A stretch of DNA of 64,000 nt from contig NC_084802.1 of assembly GCF_963169125.1 (NCBI RefSeq), positions 117,060,903 through 117,124,902 of the forward strand. Direction: 5' to 3'. Below the pieces are notes generated by a model. The model was given only the letters and a program-made list of their open reading frames with translations, was not told the origin of the DNA and did no database searches. Below, piece by piece: positions 44,011 to 54,560 of this stretch. The DNA comes from Humulus lupulus (Eukaryota; Streptophyta; Magnoliopsida; Rosales; Cannabaceae). A program made the translations under genes and the position numbers. Each line of letters begins with the position of its first letter. The first letter of the stretch is position 1.

Positions 44011-45411
44011 TCATTTTAACAAACGTCTTGATGCTTCAGGTTTTTGCAAAACCTGCCTTAAAGGTTGATCGGTCATGACGTGTATCGAGTGGGATTGGAA
44101 GTACGGCCTGAGCTTTCGCGAGGTCGTGATAAGGCAGAACGCCAATTTCTCCATCAACGGGTACTGGGATTCAGACCCGAGAATTCTCTTGCTGATGTAG
44201 TAGACTGGTCTCTGAACTCGATCTTCTTCTCGTACCAACACGGCACTAGCTGCATCCCCGGTGACAGCCAGGTAGAGAAAAAGAGGCACTCCTGCTTTGG
44301 GTTTGGATAATACGGGTGGCTCGGCCAGATGTGCCTTCAGGTCGAGGAATGCGCTTTCGCACTTTTCTGTCCATTCGAACTTCTTGTTTCCTCGGAGCAG
44401 GTTGTAGAATGGCAAACACTTATCGGTGGACTTGGAAATAAACCGATTGAGGGCTGCCACTCTTCCTGTCAGGCCTTGGACATCTTTTCGCGACCTGGGT
44501 GAGGGAAGCTCGAGCAGTGTTCTGATCTTGTCAGAGTTTGCCTCGATTCCTCGGGTATTGACTATGAAGCCCATGAATTTCCTAGACGCGACTCCAAAAG
44601 TGCACTTCTGCAGATTAAGTCTCATGCCATACTCCCGTAGTATCCTAAAACATTCTTCCAGGTCGGAAACATGGTTATCGGCAGTCTTTGACTTGACTAG
44701 CATGTCATCAACGTAAACTTCCATGTTTTTCCCGATCTGGCTTGCAAACATTCACTTTACTAACCTTTGGTCGGTAGCTCCAGCGTTCTTCAGCCAGAAC
44801 AACATGACCTTGTAACAATAGACGTTAGTCAGGGTCATGAAGCTAGTGTGTTCCTGGTCTGCCGGATTCATGGCAATCTGATTGTAGCCTGAGTACGCGT
44901 CCATAAAGGACATGAGCTCGTGCCCCACCATGGCATCTACCAGCTGGTCAATCCTTGGTAGTGGAAAACAATTCTTGAGGCAGGCTTTATTCAGGTTAGA
45001 GAAGTCTATGCAAGTCCGCCATTTTCCGTTGGGCTTCGGGACCAGCACGGGGTTGGCGACCCATATTGGAAATTTGGCCTCACGGATAAAGCCGCATTTC
45101 TTGAGCCGGGCCACCTCTTCCTCCAAGGCTTCAGCCCGAGCTGTTCCTAGGCGTCTTTGCTTCTGGGACTTAGCGGGAACGATTTTATCCAGATGAAGTG
45201 TATGCATGATGACACTCGGGCTGATTCCCACCATGTCCTCATGGGACCAGGCAAACACGTCCAGGTTATCCCGCAGAAATTTAGTCAGTTCTACCTTCCT
45301 CTTGCTACAGAGGTTTTTCCCGAGCTTGACCATCCATGATGGGTTCTGCGGATCAATGTTCACTTCCTCGAGCTCCTCAATCGCCTGGAGCTCGGATCTG
45401 TCCTCGCCTAT
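44011..45411 (-). pseudogene. Element C reverse transcriptase and first RNase H
   Basis: Minus strand. 45363-44752: LVPKPNGKWRTCIDFSNLNKAC, FPLPRIDQLVDAM, FMDAYSGYNQIAM. TGA at 44752. 44751-44011: YVDDMLVKSK (catalytic), KCTFGVASRKFMGFIV, AALNRFISKSTDK, then RNase H part and tether RQVLQKPEASRRLLK. An upstream TGA at about 45412 (ccc TGA ata) separates it from the protease. Confidence 0.87.
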
Positions 45412-45776
45412 TCAGGGGTCAATATCCTCACTTAAGACGACATTTTCCCCTTCGGCGCTTTGAGGTTTTAAAATCTCAGGATTAGCTAAGGGTTCCTGAG
45501 ATTCCTCTCCACCACCTTGAATGGCCATTGCCAGCTGCCCGGGTTTAGATTTTCCCTTCATAGAAATGCTGTAGCATTCCCTGGCAGCGAGCTGATCACC
45601 ATGAACGGTGCATATTCCCGTGGAAGTAGGGAATTTCATCGCGAGGTGGCGAATGGAAGTGACGGTCTCAAACGCCATGAGCGTAGGTCGCCCCAAGATC
45701 GCGTTGTACGTAGCGGAGCAGTCGATGACCACGAACTCGAGTCGCGGTTCTGTGGGTGGCCGCCAGGGCGGAAATG
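45412..45776 (-). pseudogene. Element C protease, C-terminal part only
   Basis: Minus strand: PRLEFVVIDC-x-ATYNAILGRPTLMAF…ATSIRHLAMKFPT-like block and ECYSISMKGK, equivalent to VVDCHSADNAVIGRPIL in B. The active-site half (DAGSS) is gone; the sequence stops at the edge of element D. Confidence 0.82.
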
Positions 45777-45895
45777 ACAGCTGGAGAAGCCTTCCGATGT
45801 GTCCTCGATGCAGGCGACGCCATCAGGGCGAGTGCCGGACCAGGGCATGCTTTGTTTGTGGGAGCACCAGTCACTTGAAGAAAGATTGCCCGTAG
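45777..45895 (+). pseudogene. Element D gag, zinc-knuckle remnant
   Basis: SWRSLPMCPRCRRRHQGECR, then ACFVCGSTSHLKKDCP, a C-x2-C-x3-G-x4-H-x4-C retroviral zinc knuckle preceded by a Cys-rich stretch typical of Tekay gag. Ends at TAG 45893-45895. All upstream gag is absent. Confidence 0.82.
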
Positions 45896-46000
45896 GCTAA
45901 GAAGGAGGAGCCTAGGCAGGGAGACAGCCTCGCACCTGCTAGGGTTTTCACCTTGACTCAGACTGAGGCTGAGGCCAGTCCTTCAGTGGTCACAGGTTAG

Positions 46001-48100
46001 ATTTTTAGCGCTGGATCCTTGTTTACTGCATTGATTGATTCTGGTGCTACGCACTCATTTGTTTCTGCTAGGGTGATTGATCAGCTGTGTAGACCTAGTA
46101 TTTTGTATCCTAGGGGTTTTCAGACTATATTGCCTACAGGAGAGCTGGTAGTCTCTAGGAGGTGGGTTAGAGCCTTACCAGTAGTGGTAGAGGGTAGAGA
46201 ATTGTTTGTTGACTTGATTGAACTAGAGATGGACGATTTTGATATAATACTAGGGATGGATTGGTTGACGCGGTATGGAGCAACCATTGATTGTAGGCGA
46301 CGAATGGTGACCTTTGAACCGGAGGGCGAGGCACCCTTTGTGTTCGTGGGAACAGTGGATGGACCGCGGGTGCCTATGATCTCGGCACTAAAGGCTAGAG
46401 ACCTGATGCAGGAGGGTTGCATAGGATTCCTAGCGAGTATAGTAGATTCCTCCAAGGTGGCAGCAGTGGGACCGAATGAAACCAGAGTTGTCTGCGAGTT
46501 TCCAGACTTGTTTCCAGCGGATCTGCCGGGGTTGCCGCCACAGCGGGAGATTGAGTTCGTCATAGAGTTGGCTCCGGGAGCAGAGCCAATATCCAAGGCA
46601 CCTTACCGAATGGCTCCGGCAGAATTAAAGGAATTGAAGATGCAGCTGCAGGAACTACTAGATTTGGGGTTTGTCAGACCGAGTTTCTCGCCATGGGGTG
46701 CTCCAGTTTTATTTGTTAAGAAAAAGGATGGATCGCTCAGGATGTGCATCGATTACAGGGAGTTGAATAAGTTGACCATCAAGAACAAGTACCCATTGCC
46801 TAGGATCGACGATTTATTTGATCAGCTTCAAGGGGGTATAGTGTTTTCGAAGATTGATCTCCGATCAGGCTACTATCAGTTGAGGATCAGGGAAGAGGAC
46901 ATACCAAAGACTGCATTTCGGACGCGGTATGGGCATTATGAATTTTTGGTTATGTCCTTTGGGTTAACCAATGCCCCGGCGGCATTTATGGATTTGATGA
47001 ACAGAATTTTCAAGGATTACCTGGATAAGTTCGTGATTGTGTTTATTGATGATATCCTAGTATACTCCCAGTCAGAGACAGAGCATGAGCATCATCTGCG
47101 CCTGGTGTTGCAGCGGTTAAGAGAGCATAAGCTATATGCTAAGTTTAGCAAGTGCGAGTTCTGGTTATCGCAAGTTTCATTTCTAGGCCATATTATTTGT
47201 AAGGATGGGTTACTGGTCGACCCAAGCAAGACGGAAGCAGTGAGAGATTGGCCTAGACCCAGAAGTGTTCCTGAAGTTAGAAGTTTCCTTGGACTAGCAG
47301 GTTACTACCGGCGGTTTGTAGAGGGGTTCTCCAGAATTGCTACTCCGTTGACAGAACTGACAAGGAAGAAGACCAAGTATGTGTGGACAGATCGATGTGA
47401 GAACAGCTTTAAAGAGTTGAAGCGGCGGTTGATCACTGCACCAGTGCTGAGCCTGCCAACAGATGATGAGAAGTTTGTGGTCTACTGTGACGCTTCTAGA
47501 CAGGGTCTGGGATGCGTGTTGATGCAGACTGGGAAAGTGATAGCGTACGCATCAAGGCAATTAAAGGAGTACGAGCAGAGGTATCCCACGCATGACCTGG
47601 AATTAGCTGCAGTGGTATTCGCCCTTAAGGTTTGGAGACACTATCTGTATGGAGAGAGGTGCGAGATATACACTGATCACAAGAGTCTAAAGTATTTCTT
47701 TACCCAGAAGGAATTGAATATGCGCCAGAGACGGTGGCTAGAGATGGTAAAGGATTACGATTGTGATATCCTATACCATCCTGGGAAGGCTAATGTAGTG
47801 GCTGATGCATTGAGCTGGAGGGGCCCAGGACAGCTGTATAGTTCGAGGCAGATATTTGACAGATTAGCTGGAGAGATGGCCAGAGCAGGTATAGAGTTAG
47901 TGGTTGGTAGGTTAGCCAACATTACTCTTCAGTCGACGCTCCTCGAGAGGATTAAGGAAGCACAGGGAAAGGACCCCCAGTTAGTTGAACGTAGAGAGAA
48001 TGTCCTAACTGGAGCAGCTAAGGACTTCTCTATTTCTGAGATGGGTTTGTTGAAGTACAAAGGACGGATTTGCGCTCCGATTGATCCAGACATTCGGTGA
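46001..48100 (+). CDS. Element D protease, reverse transcriptase and RNase H
   Basis: The longest open frame in the window (693 aa from Met 46019). Protease: [16 protein letters not shown] near residues 1-16. [49 protein letters not shown], catalytic [13 protein letters not shown] near residue 345. RNase [15 protein letters not shown] (Asp), [12 protein letters not shown] (Glu), [10 protein letters not shown] (Asp), then tether [15 protein letters not shown]. In-frame TAG at 45998 lies just upstream and TGA at 48098 ends it. The most intact pol here. Confidence 0.93.
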   Translation: MFSAGSLFTALIDSGATHSFVSARVIDQLCRPSILYPRGFQTILPTGELVVSRRWVRALPVVVEGRELFVDLIELEMDDFDIILGMDWLTRYGATIDCRRRMVTFEPEGEAPFVFVGTVDGPRVPMISALKARDLMQEGCIGFLASIVDSSKVAAVGPNETRVVCEFPDLFPADLPGLPPQREIEFVIELAPGAEPISKAPYRMAPAELKELKMQLQELLDLGFVRPSFSPWGAPVLFVKKKDGSLRMCIDYRELNKLTIKNKYPLPRIDDLFDQLQGGIVFSKIDLRSGYYQLRIREEDIPKTAFRTRYGHYEFLVMSFGLTNAPAAFMDLMNRIFKDYLDKFVIVFIDDILVYSQSETEHEHHLRLVLQRLREHKLYAKFSKCEFWLSQVSFLGHIICKDGLLVDPSKTEAVRDWPRPRSVPEVRSFLGLAGYYRRFVEGFSRIATPLTELTRKKTKYVWTDRCENSFKELKRRLITAPVLSLPTDDEKFVVYCDASRQGLGCVLMQTGKVIAYASRQLKEYEQRYPTHDLELAAVVFALKVWRHYLYGERCEIYTDHKSLKYFFTQKELNMRQRRWLEMVKDYDCDILYHPGKANVVADALSWRGPGQLYSSRQIFDRLAGEMARAGIELVVGRLANITLQSTLLERIKEAQGKDPQLVERRENVLTGAAKDFSISEMGLLKYKGRICAPIDPDIR

Positions 48101-49366
48101 GAGATTCTGGACGAGTGTCATACCACTCCCTACTCTTTACACCCAGGTTCTACGAAGATGTATCATGACCTGAAAGTTTTGTATTGGTGGTCAGGCATTA
48201 AGAGGGACGTGGTGGACTATGTGGCTAGATGCTTAACCTGTCAGCAGATTAAGGCGGAACATCAGAGGCCAGCAAGATTATTACAGCCTCTAGGGATTCC
48301 CGAGTGGAAATGGGAAGATATTGCCATGGACTTTGTGGTAGGATTGCCAAAAACCGTGGGTCAGCATGACTCGGTGTGGGTGATTGTGGACAGGTATACG
48401 AAGTCCGCCCACTTCTTACCTGTGAAGACGACTTATACTGTGGATTAGTATGCAGAACTTTATGTAAAGGAGATTGTTCAACTTCATGGGGCTCCGAGGT
48501 CGATAGTATCCGACAGAGACCCCACTTTCACTTCCAAGTTTTGGAAGAGCCTGCAGAAGGCTATGGGCACGCAGCTCCGGTTTAGTACCGCTTATCATCC
48601 TCGGACGGATGGGCAGTCTGAGAGGACAATTCAGATACTGGAGGATATGTTACGAGCTTGTGTGTTGGATTTTGAGGGATCTTGGAGTAGGTATCTCCCT
48701 CTGATTGAGTTCTCATAAAACAATAGTTATCAGGCGACTATCGGAGTGGCTCCGTATGAGATGCTGTATGGGAGAAAGTGCAGATCGCCGATTCACTGGG
48801 ATGAGGCAGGTGAGAGAAGGTATTTAGGCCCTGAGATGGTTCAGAGGACCAATGAGGCACTTGAGAAGATTAGAGCTCGTATGCTCGCCTCCCAGAGTCG
48901 CCAGAAGAGTTATTCAGATCAGAAACGCAGGAGCGTGGAATTTCAGGTTGGTGACCATGTATTCCTCAGGGTTTCGCCCCTGAGAGGAGTAAAACGATTC
49001 GGCGTTCGGGGCAAGCTGAGTCCCAGGTTTGTTGGCCCCTTTGAGGTTCTGGAACGAGTCGGGGAGGTGGCTTACAGGTTAGCAATGCCTCCAGCTCTAT
49101 CAGGGGTTCATGACGTGTTTCATGTATCCATGCTCCGGAAGTATGTTTTGGACACTACTCATGTGTTGAGCTATGAGAACTTGGAATTGGATCGGGATTT
49201 ATCGTACGAAGAAAAGCCTGTTCAGATACTTGATAGGAAGGACAAGGTCTTGAGGAGCAAGACCATCCCCTTGGTTAAGATATTGTGGAGGAATAGCAAG
49301 GTCGAAGAGGCGACATGGGAACTGGAATCGGATATGCGGGAGCGGTATCCCGAGTTGTTCAGGTAA
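48101..49366 (+). pseudogene. Element D integrase and chromodomain
   Basis: Zinc domain (H near 48120, HPGSTKMYHDLKVLYWW, CLTCQQIKAEHQRP), core ([35 protein letters not shown] with D, D, E), GRKCRSPIHWDE, GDHVFLRVSPLRGVKRFG (the GPF/Y module continues to FVGPFEVLE), and a C-terminal chromodomain KILWRNSKVEEATWELESDM. The chromodomain directs chromoviruses to heterochromatin marks. Stops at 48446 (TAG) and 48716 (TAA). Confidence 0.9.
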
Positions 49367-49385
49367 ATTTCGAGGACGAAATTTT

Positions 49386-49402
49386 CATGAGGAGGGGATA
49401 GT
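49386..49402 (+). other. Element D polypurine tract
   Basis: ATGAGGAGGGGATAGT directly before the LTR. Confidence 0.8.
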
Positions 49403-51726
49403 TGTAACGACCCCAAATTCGGTATTAAGGCTTAGGGCCTGGGATAGTGTGCCTGGAGGGCATAAAGGAATTCTGTGTGTGTCTTTAATGAGTTTTATGC
49501 ATGATTATGATTTAATGCACGTTATATGATTATGTGATTAATTGTGATGCACGACTATGTGAATTAGTATGCATGTAGACCTGATTGAGCATATTTGTAA
49601 TTTGGCCATGTTGGGCCTGACTATGTTGATACTTGTGATCTATGACTCGAGACGATCCTAGAATAAGCGGGTTACCGGAAAGTCAAAGCGGGAACCTGTA
49701 CCAGGCTTGGGTTAAGCCTGGGGAGTTTAATTGAGAATCTGGGAATATATTTAATGATTAATCCGGTATTGGGTAGTGAGCGGGAATTTTAGGAACACTT
49801 GAGGAATTAGTGGGAATTTGGGTAATATGACTAAAATGCCCCTTTATGGACATAAAGGTTTAGAATTAGTAAGGGAGGGCATTTTGGTCATTAGGCTTGT
49901 AAGAGATAAAATAAAGAAGGTCTTTATACTTAGTGGATTTTGTAGAGAAAAGCATAGGCTGAAAAGAAAGAAAGAAGGAAGAGAAGGAAGAGGGCGAAAA
50001 CTGAAGGGTTTGGCTTTGAAGATTCGGTTTGTGGCTCTCCCAACCACTTCACTTGATTTTTCTTGAGGTTAAGCTCAGTGGGAAGCTAGGGTTAGCTGAG
50101 CATCAAGGATCCTAAGCTAGGCTTGAGGATTGGCAAGGGATTAGCAAGATCACATCAGAGATTTGAGGTAAGTTCTTGAGGTTTTCGGTTTTAGGGTTTT
50201 GCTGGTTTTGAGCTGTGTTTTTGAGCTAAATGGATGGGGTTTTTGGGGAAAACAGGTCAAGGTTGTGAAGGTGCAAACCAAGGAGGTCTAGGGTTCAGTT
50301 CAAGGTCAAAATTCCACCCACGGTATGATTTCTTAGACCCTATCCTTGTTGTTTGAGTGATTTTCTGGTTTTTGGGTTCATTGGGTTAGATTTTGAATTG
50401 TGGGTTGCTTGAGCTTGGGATTGAGTTCATGGGGTGCTTGGGATGAGTGTGTGGTGTGTATGAGTTTGTTTTTGGGCTTGAGAAAGAGTTGGGCAAGTTT
50501 GGGGTCGAAAGGGGGGAAGAAAATCGCAAGATGCGATTTTTGGTTTTGGTCTGCTGCAACTAGCGCTACAGCGCTAGGCAGGGGGCGCTGTAGCGCTAGC
50601 CCCTGTCTGGTGAGGGTGGTTCTGCTTGTAGCGCTAAAGCACCCTCTTTTGAGCGCTGTAGCACTGCACTGTTCACAGAGGGGATTTTTGGGCTTTTGTG
50701 AAGGGATTTTGACCTAGGGTTTGGGGCTCGATTCCGCCACTTTGTTTTGGGGATCTAGGACTTCCCGGGGGCTCGGGATTAGTCCCGAGGCTAGGTTTGC
50801 GACTTGAGGTTGGTGATGACTTTGACTTGTGAATTTTGCTTAGGTAAGCGCTAGGGCTCGGGTAGGATCGTGCTCAAGGACTCAGGTGATCAAGGCTACT
50901 GAATCTAAAGGTAAGAAAACCGTAACACCCGAGATTAGGGCATGGGCCCACTGTGTGATTGTAGGGCACGGCCCTAGCTTGTATTGTGTGCAAATGTGTA
51001 ATCTTAGATAAACTATTGCATGTTTGAATGGTTATTTCATAATGTATGATATGTGTGATTGTAATTGAATGAACGGCAAGGCCGAGAGCGGCAAGGGCCG
51101 GGTACGGCAGTGGGGCCAGAAGCAACGCTCAGCACATGGAATGCTATAGCGAGGGTGGGACCCAAGGGATACATGAGTTATCCTACGGTAATGACCGAGA
51201 CCCCAAGCTTTGGTAAGGCCTCTGGGGCGGCATGGCCGTGCTTGTTTAAATCGATGATTTTCCTATTTATCAGTGAATTATGCCAGTGATATTATTATTG
51301 CATATGTTATGTGCTATTTGAGTGTTCTTGCTGGGCTTCGGCTCACGGGTGCTCCGTGTGGCAGGTAAAAGCAAGGAGTCTGTCAACCGGCCATGAGTAT
51401 GGAGAGCGTGGGGGCGGCGCGTACATGTTCGGCCTGCCCGACTGCTTTGGTTGGGGGCATTTTGTAAATGGCTGTATTGATCCATTCTTTTGATAGTTAA
51501 CCTGATGTAAATCTATTTTTGAGTTGTAAATATTTTGTAAACCTTATTTTGGGATCCCAGATGTTTTATACTTACGTTTGCAATGAAGTTAAACATTTTA
51601 AAGAGTACAGCCTTAAATTCTGATTTATCCACACTTTTGGTTTTAGAAACCACTTAGAGTCAGTCAAAAGCACGATTTCTATTTTAAACTCACTTAGTAA
51701 TGGCTCTAAGGTAGTAGAGCGTTACA
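49403..51726 (+). repeat. Element D 3' LTR
   Basis: TGTAACGACCCC…AGAGCGTTACA, 2324 bp, no coding content. At 50573-50672 it has four words built on AGCGCTACAGCGCT. Conserved downstream blocks: CTTCCCGGGGGCTCGGG near 50762, TTCTTGCTGGGCTTCGGCTCACGGGTGCT near 51325, TTTTGGGATCCCAG near 51546. Confidence 0.88.
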
Positions 51727-52415
51727 GACTTATTCTTCTTTTGGCCGTGCTGACCGTTTTCGCCATTCCCCTTTCTCTTGCCTCCACCGGGCTGGTTGTT
51801 CTGTGAGACATTTTGGGTCGCTACCACGAGCTCTGTCCCCACTCCAGCGGGCTGTTCGGGGACCTGGTTGGTTCCCACAGCTGAGGCTTTGGCTTCCTCC
51901 AAGTTTATCCATTCTTGGGCCCTGTTAAGGAATTCGCTAACCGAGCTGACTCCCTTCCTTTGTATATCCTTCCAGAGATCTCCTCCGACTAGGATTCCAG
52001 TTCTCATGGCCATGAGCTTGGAGCTATCTGCTCAGGTAGGTCTTCAAAGTCTCACTGGGCTGCTGCCTCATGTTAGCCAGGGAGTCAGCCTGAACACAAG
52101 CGGCCTGGGAGGCTTGGAATGCCCTTCTGAAATCTGCCGAGAAAGTCTTCCAGGAGCTGATTGATTGTCTTTTACTTTGCTTGAACCACTGTCTAGCAGG
52201 TCCAGTTAGTGTGGAAGGGAAGATTAAACATCTCAACTCGGGGCCAATGTTGTGGGCCATTATTAGGGTGTTGAACATCCCTAGATGGTCCGATGGGTCT
52301 CCGTCCCCATTGAACTTTGACAAGTGCGGCATACGGAAACCAGATGGATATGCCGTTGCTGCTATGCTGGGGGCGAAGAGTTTCATCTCGTCCCCTGAAT
52401 CATATTCATCTCGTC
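51727..52415 (-). pseudogene. Element C gag, internal part
   Basis: Minus strand. 52415 leads with DEYDSGDEMKLFAPSIAAT, then GFRMPHLSKFNGDGDPSDHL (equivalent to FKMPILPNFDEYGDP in B), FPSTLTGPARQWFKQ, FSADFRRAFQASQAAC, ETLKTYLSR; after a frame change SVSEFLNRAQEWINLEEAKA and a Gly/Lys/Gln-rich tail. The N-terminal gag and the zinc block are missing. It abuts the 5' LTR remnant at 52416 and the D LTR at 51726. Confidence 0.83.
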
Positions 52416-52672
52416 CCTTGCGTGTGTTGACTTTACAAAGAGTCATAGCCTCCAAATCCAGCTCGTACCACGAGCTGGATACCTAACTCGACCTTCGGCC
52501 ATCACAGTCCGAACTCAAGTCTTAGGCAATCTTGGCGAACCCTTGGGTTACCTCGATCGAAGGAGGTATGATCTTATGACGGCAGCTCCGGTTTTGGGAA
52601 TATCCACGAGGTAATCATGATTAGGCCATAGCTCAGCTCGCTAATCAGCCCGTGGAAAAATCAGGGCGTACA
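52416..52672 (-). repeat. Element C 5' LTR remnant (257 bp)
   Basis: Matches 37053-37309 of the 3' LTR with few changes. Only the first third of the LTR (minus-strand sense) survives. The promoter, primer-binding site and gag start are deleted. Confidence 0.87.
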
Positions 52673-54538
52673 AATGCCATAGAGCCATTCAATGCATGTT
52701 CATCGACTTTAGAGTCGGTCCAGCATTAATGCCATAGAGCCATTCAATGCATGTTCATCAACTTTAGAGTCGGTCCCTGACTAGTCAGTGCCATACACAA
52801 GTAAGTCATGCCACCAAACATATATCACATGTTCGATATCCATAAACAAGGTATTCAACATGCATACTAAACATATACTAGTACAATTAGCACCATGAAC
52901 AACCAGAGAGGCTCAAGCTCTGAACGATATTATACACAGTATACAAAGCATGTCCTAATCACATGTTTCTCATGCGTCATATGTACAATATTCAACAATC
53001 CAACATGCACCAATAACAGCCATGCATGTCACGTTTATTAATCAACCAACATGCATCAAGAATAGCCATGCACGTCATACTTAATAATCAACCGACACGC
53101 ATCAAGAATAGCCATGCATGTCATACTTAATAACCAACCGACATGCATCAAGAATAGCCATGCATGTCATACATATACACAGGGTGCAGTTTTCTTACCT
53201 CAAAGTCGAGCTAGAACGATTAAAAGAACGACCCTTGAGAACGATCAACTTCTAGTCCATTAGCGGTCACCTAGTCATAACCAAATATAAGATACCATCA
53301 ATAAAAATGACCAACATGAGTTCCCAAACCAATACCTAGCCTCCGGAACATCAATCCCCACTTAACTGGGTACTAGGTTCAACCCCGAGGCCTAAGGCTT
53401 GATTTCCCAAGCTAAAAACACCATTTTGGTCAAAAAGGTCACTAAGGGCCGCGGCCCGCCCTAGCTGCGCCGCGGCGCGCCCGTCAGACAGAGACTACCC
53501 TCCCTGCCAGACTCCTTGAGTCGCGGCGCACCACAGTGATGCCGCGGCTCAATACCCAGTTTTGCTAAAAACTCAGCATGCACCAGCTCGCCTCCCCTGC
53601 GTTTTCCCTTGGAACCAAGCCCTTCAAACCTGTCCCAAACCTTCTCCAAACACTCAATTAAACCTCTAAACATCACCCATAATTTCCCCTCATCAAAACC
53701 CAAGCTAAACATCAATTAAAACCTCCTCAAATCCAAACTTTCAACAAGAATCAAAAGCTGAAAAACCAAAGGGAAAAACAGAGCACAACCAGAAACTAAA
53801 AACTAGAACTCACCTCAAACTCGATTTTGAATCCCCTTTAATGGCTGAAACAGGTTCTCTAGCTTCCACCTTTGATCTCCTAGCTTAACACCTCAAGATG
53901 GCCCTCAAAATTCAAAGAAAAGGATGAGGATGGGCTCTGTTTTATTCTGTTTTCCACAGCCTTCTAAACACTCAAAGGCTGATATAAATCCCTAAGGTTA
54001 AAATACCATAATGCCCCTAAGCCAAATAAATCCCTCTAAAGGCTTCCGAGGGTAAAACCGTCCTTTCCCGCTTATCTCGTTAATTATAATTAACGCTCTC
54101 CAATTCCTGCTATTCTCAATATTCTCAAATACCAATAAATCATATCCCATTACCCTCTTACTCCCGGTAATGTTCTAGTCATCAAAATGACCCCGAGACT
54201 CACCCCGAGCCCCGAACTTAAACCCGTTATGACTAGACCGAACTCTTACAGCTCATATCGTCTCATGCCGAATAGCTCGAACCAATCCACCTTATAATGT
54301 GGCTATATTAATTAATCACAACCATGCACCCAGAATACCCAATTACGCCCACAGCGGCCAAATTACCAAAATACCCTTATAATAATAAATACTCCCAAAT
54401 GCATGCATTCACCATCATATAATAATATAATTCATGTAAACATGCATATAATCATTAAATACCATAATAAGTCAATTATGGCCTTCCCGGCCTTCTAATC
54501 AAGGTCCTAAACCTTATTAGGAAATTTGGGGCATTACA
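52673..54538 (-). repeat. Element E 3' LTR, part 2
   Basis: Continues from 36550. Includes tandem words (GCCATAGAGCCATTCAATGC repeated near 52676 and 52732), about four copies of a 46-bp unit around ATGCATCAAGAATAGCCATG (52990-53170), and the palindromic GC words (GGGCCGCGGCCC, CGCCGCGGCG, CGCGGCGC, GCCGCGGC) at 53448-53550. Ends GGGGCATTACA. Plus and minus ORFs inside it are accidental. Confidence 0.87.
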
Positions 54539-54560
54539 ACTATCCCCTCCTTAAAGAAAT
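54539..54560 (-). other. Element E polypurine tract
   Basis: Minus strand TTTAAGGAGGGGATAGT directly before the LTR, preceded by TTTCGAGGACGAAATTTC as in element D. Confidence 0.8.

Larger units (their letters stand above)
45777..51726 (+). mobile_element. Element D: Tekay chromovirus, 5'-truncated, nested in element C
   Basis: Runs from the gag zinc knuckle through protease, RT, RNase H, integrase and chromodomain to a full 3' LTR ending GCGTTACA. The 5' LTR, leader and most of gag are missing, as is the adjoining part of C (gag end and protease start). The left edge is uncertain by about 20 bp because the two sequences share bases there. Confidence 0.87.
36552..52672 (-). mobile_element. 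Element C: Tat-lineage retrotransposon, minus strand, with nested D
   Basis: The 3' LTR is at left (36552-37309) and a 257-bp remnant of the 5' LTR at right (52416-52672). AATG lies on both sides (36547-36550 and 52673-52676), so the duplication is 4 bp as seen, or 5 bp with one change. Gene order on the minus strand: gag, [element D], protease end, RT, two RNase H, integrase, 119-bp repeat array, antisense accessory ORF, polypurine tract, LTR. Confidence 0.88.

Noticed and set aside
46120..46596. 158-aa minus-strand ORF
   Set aside because: Complement of the element D protease and RT start.
49818..50066. 82-aa Lys-rich ORF in the D LTR
   Set aside because: Low-complexity sequence within the LTR transcript leader, not conserved in the LTRs of F, E or K.
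53461..53715. 84-aa minus-strand ORF repeated at 60052-60306
   Set aside because: Present twice only because it lies in both LTRs of element E; no coding signature.
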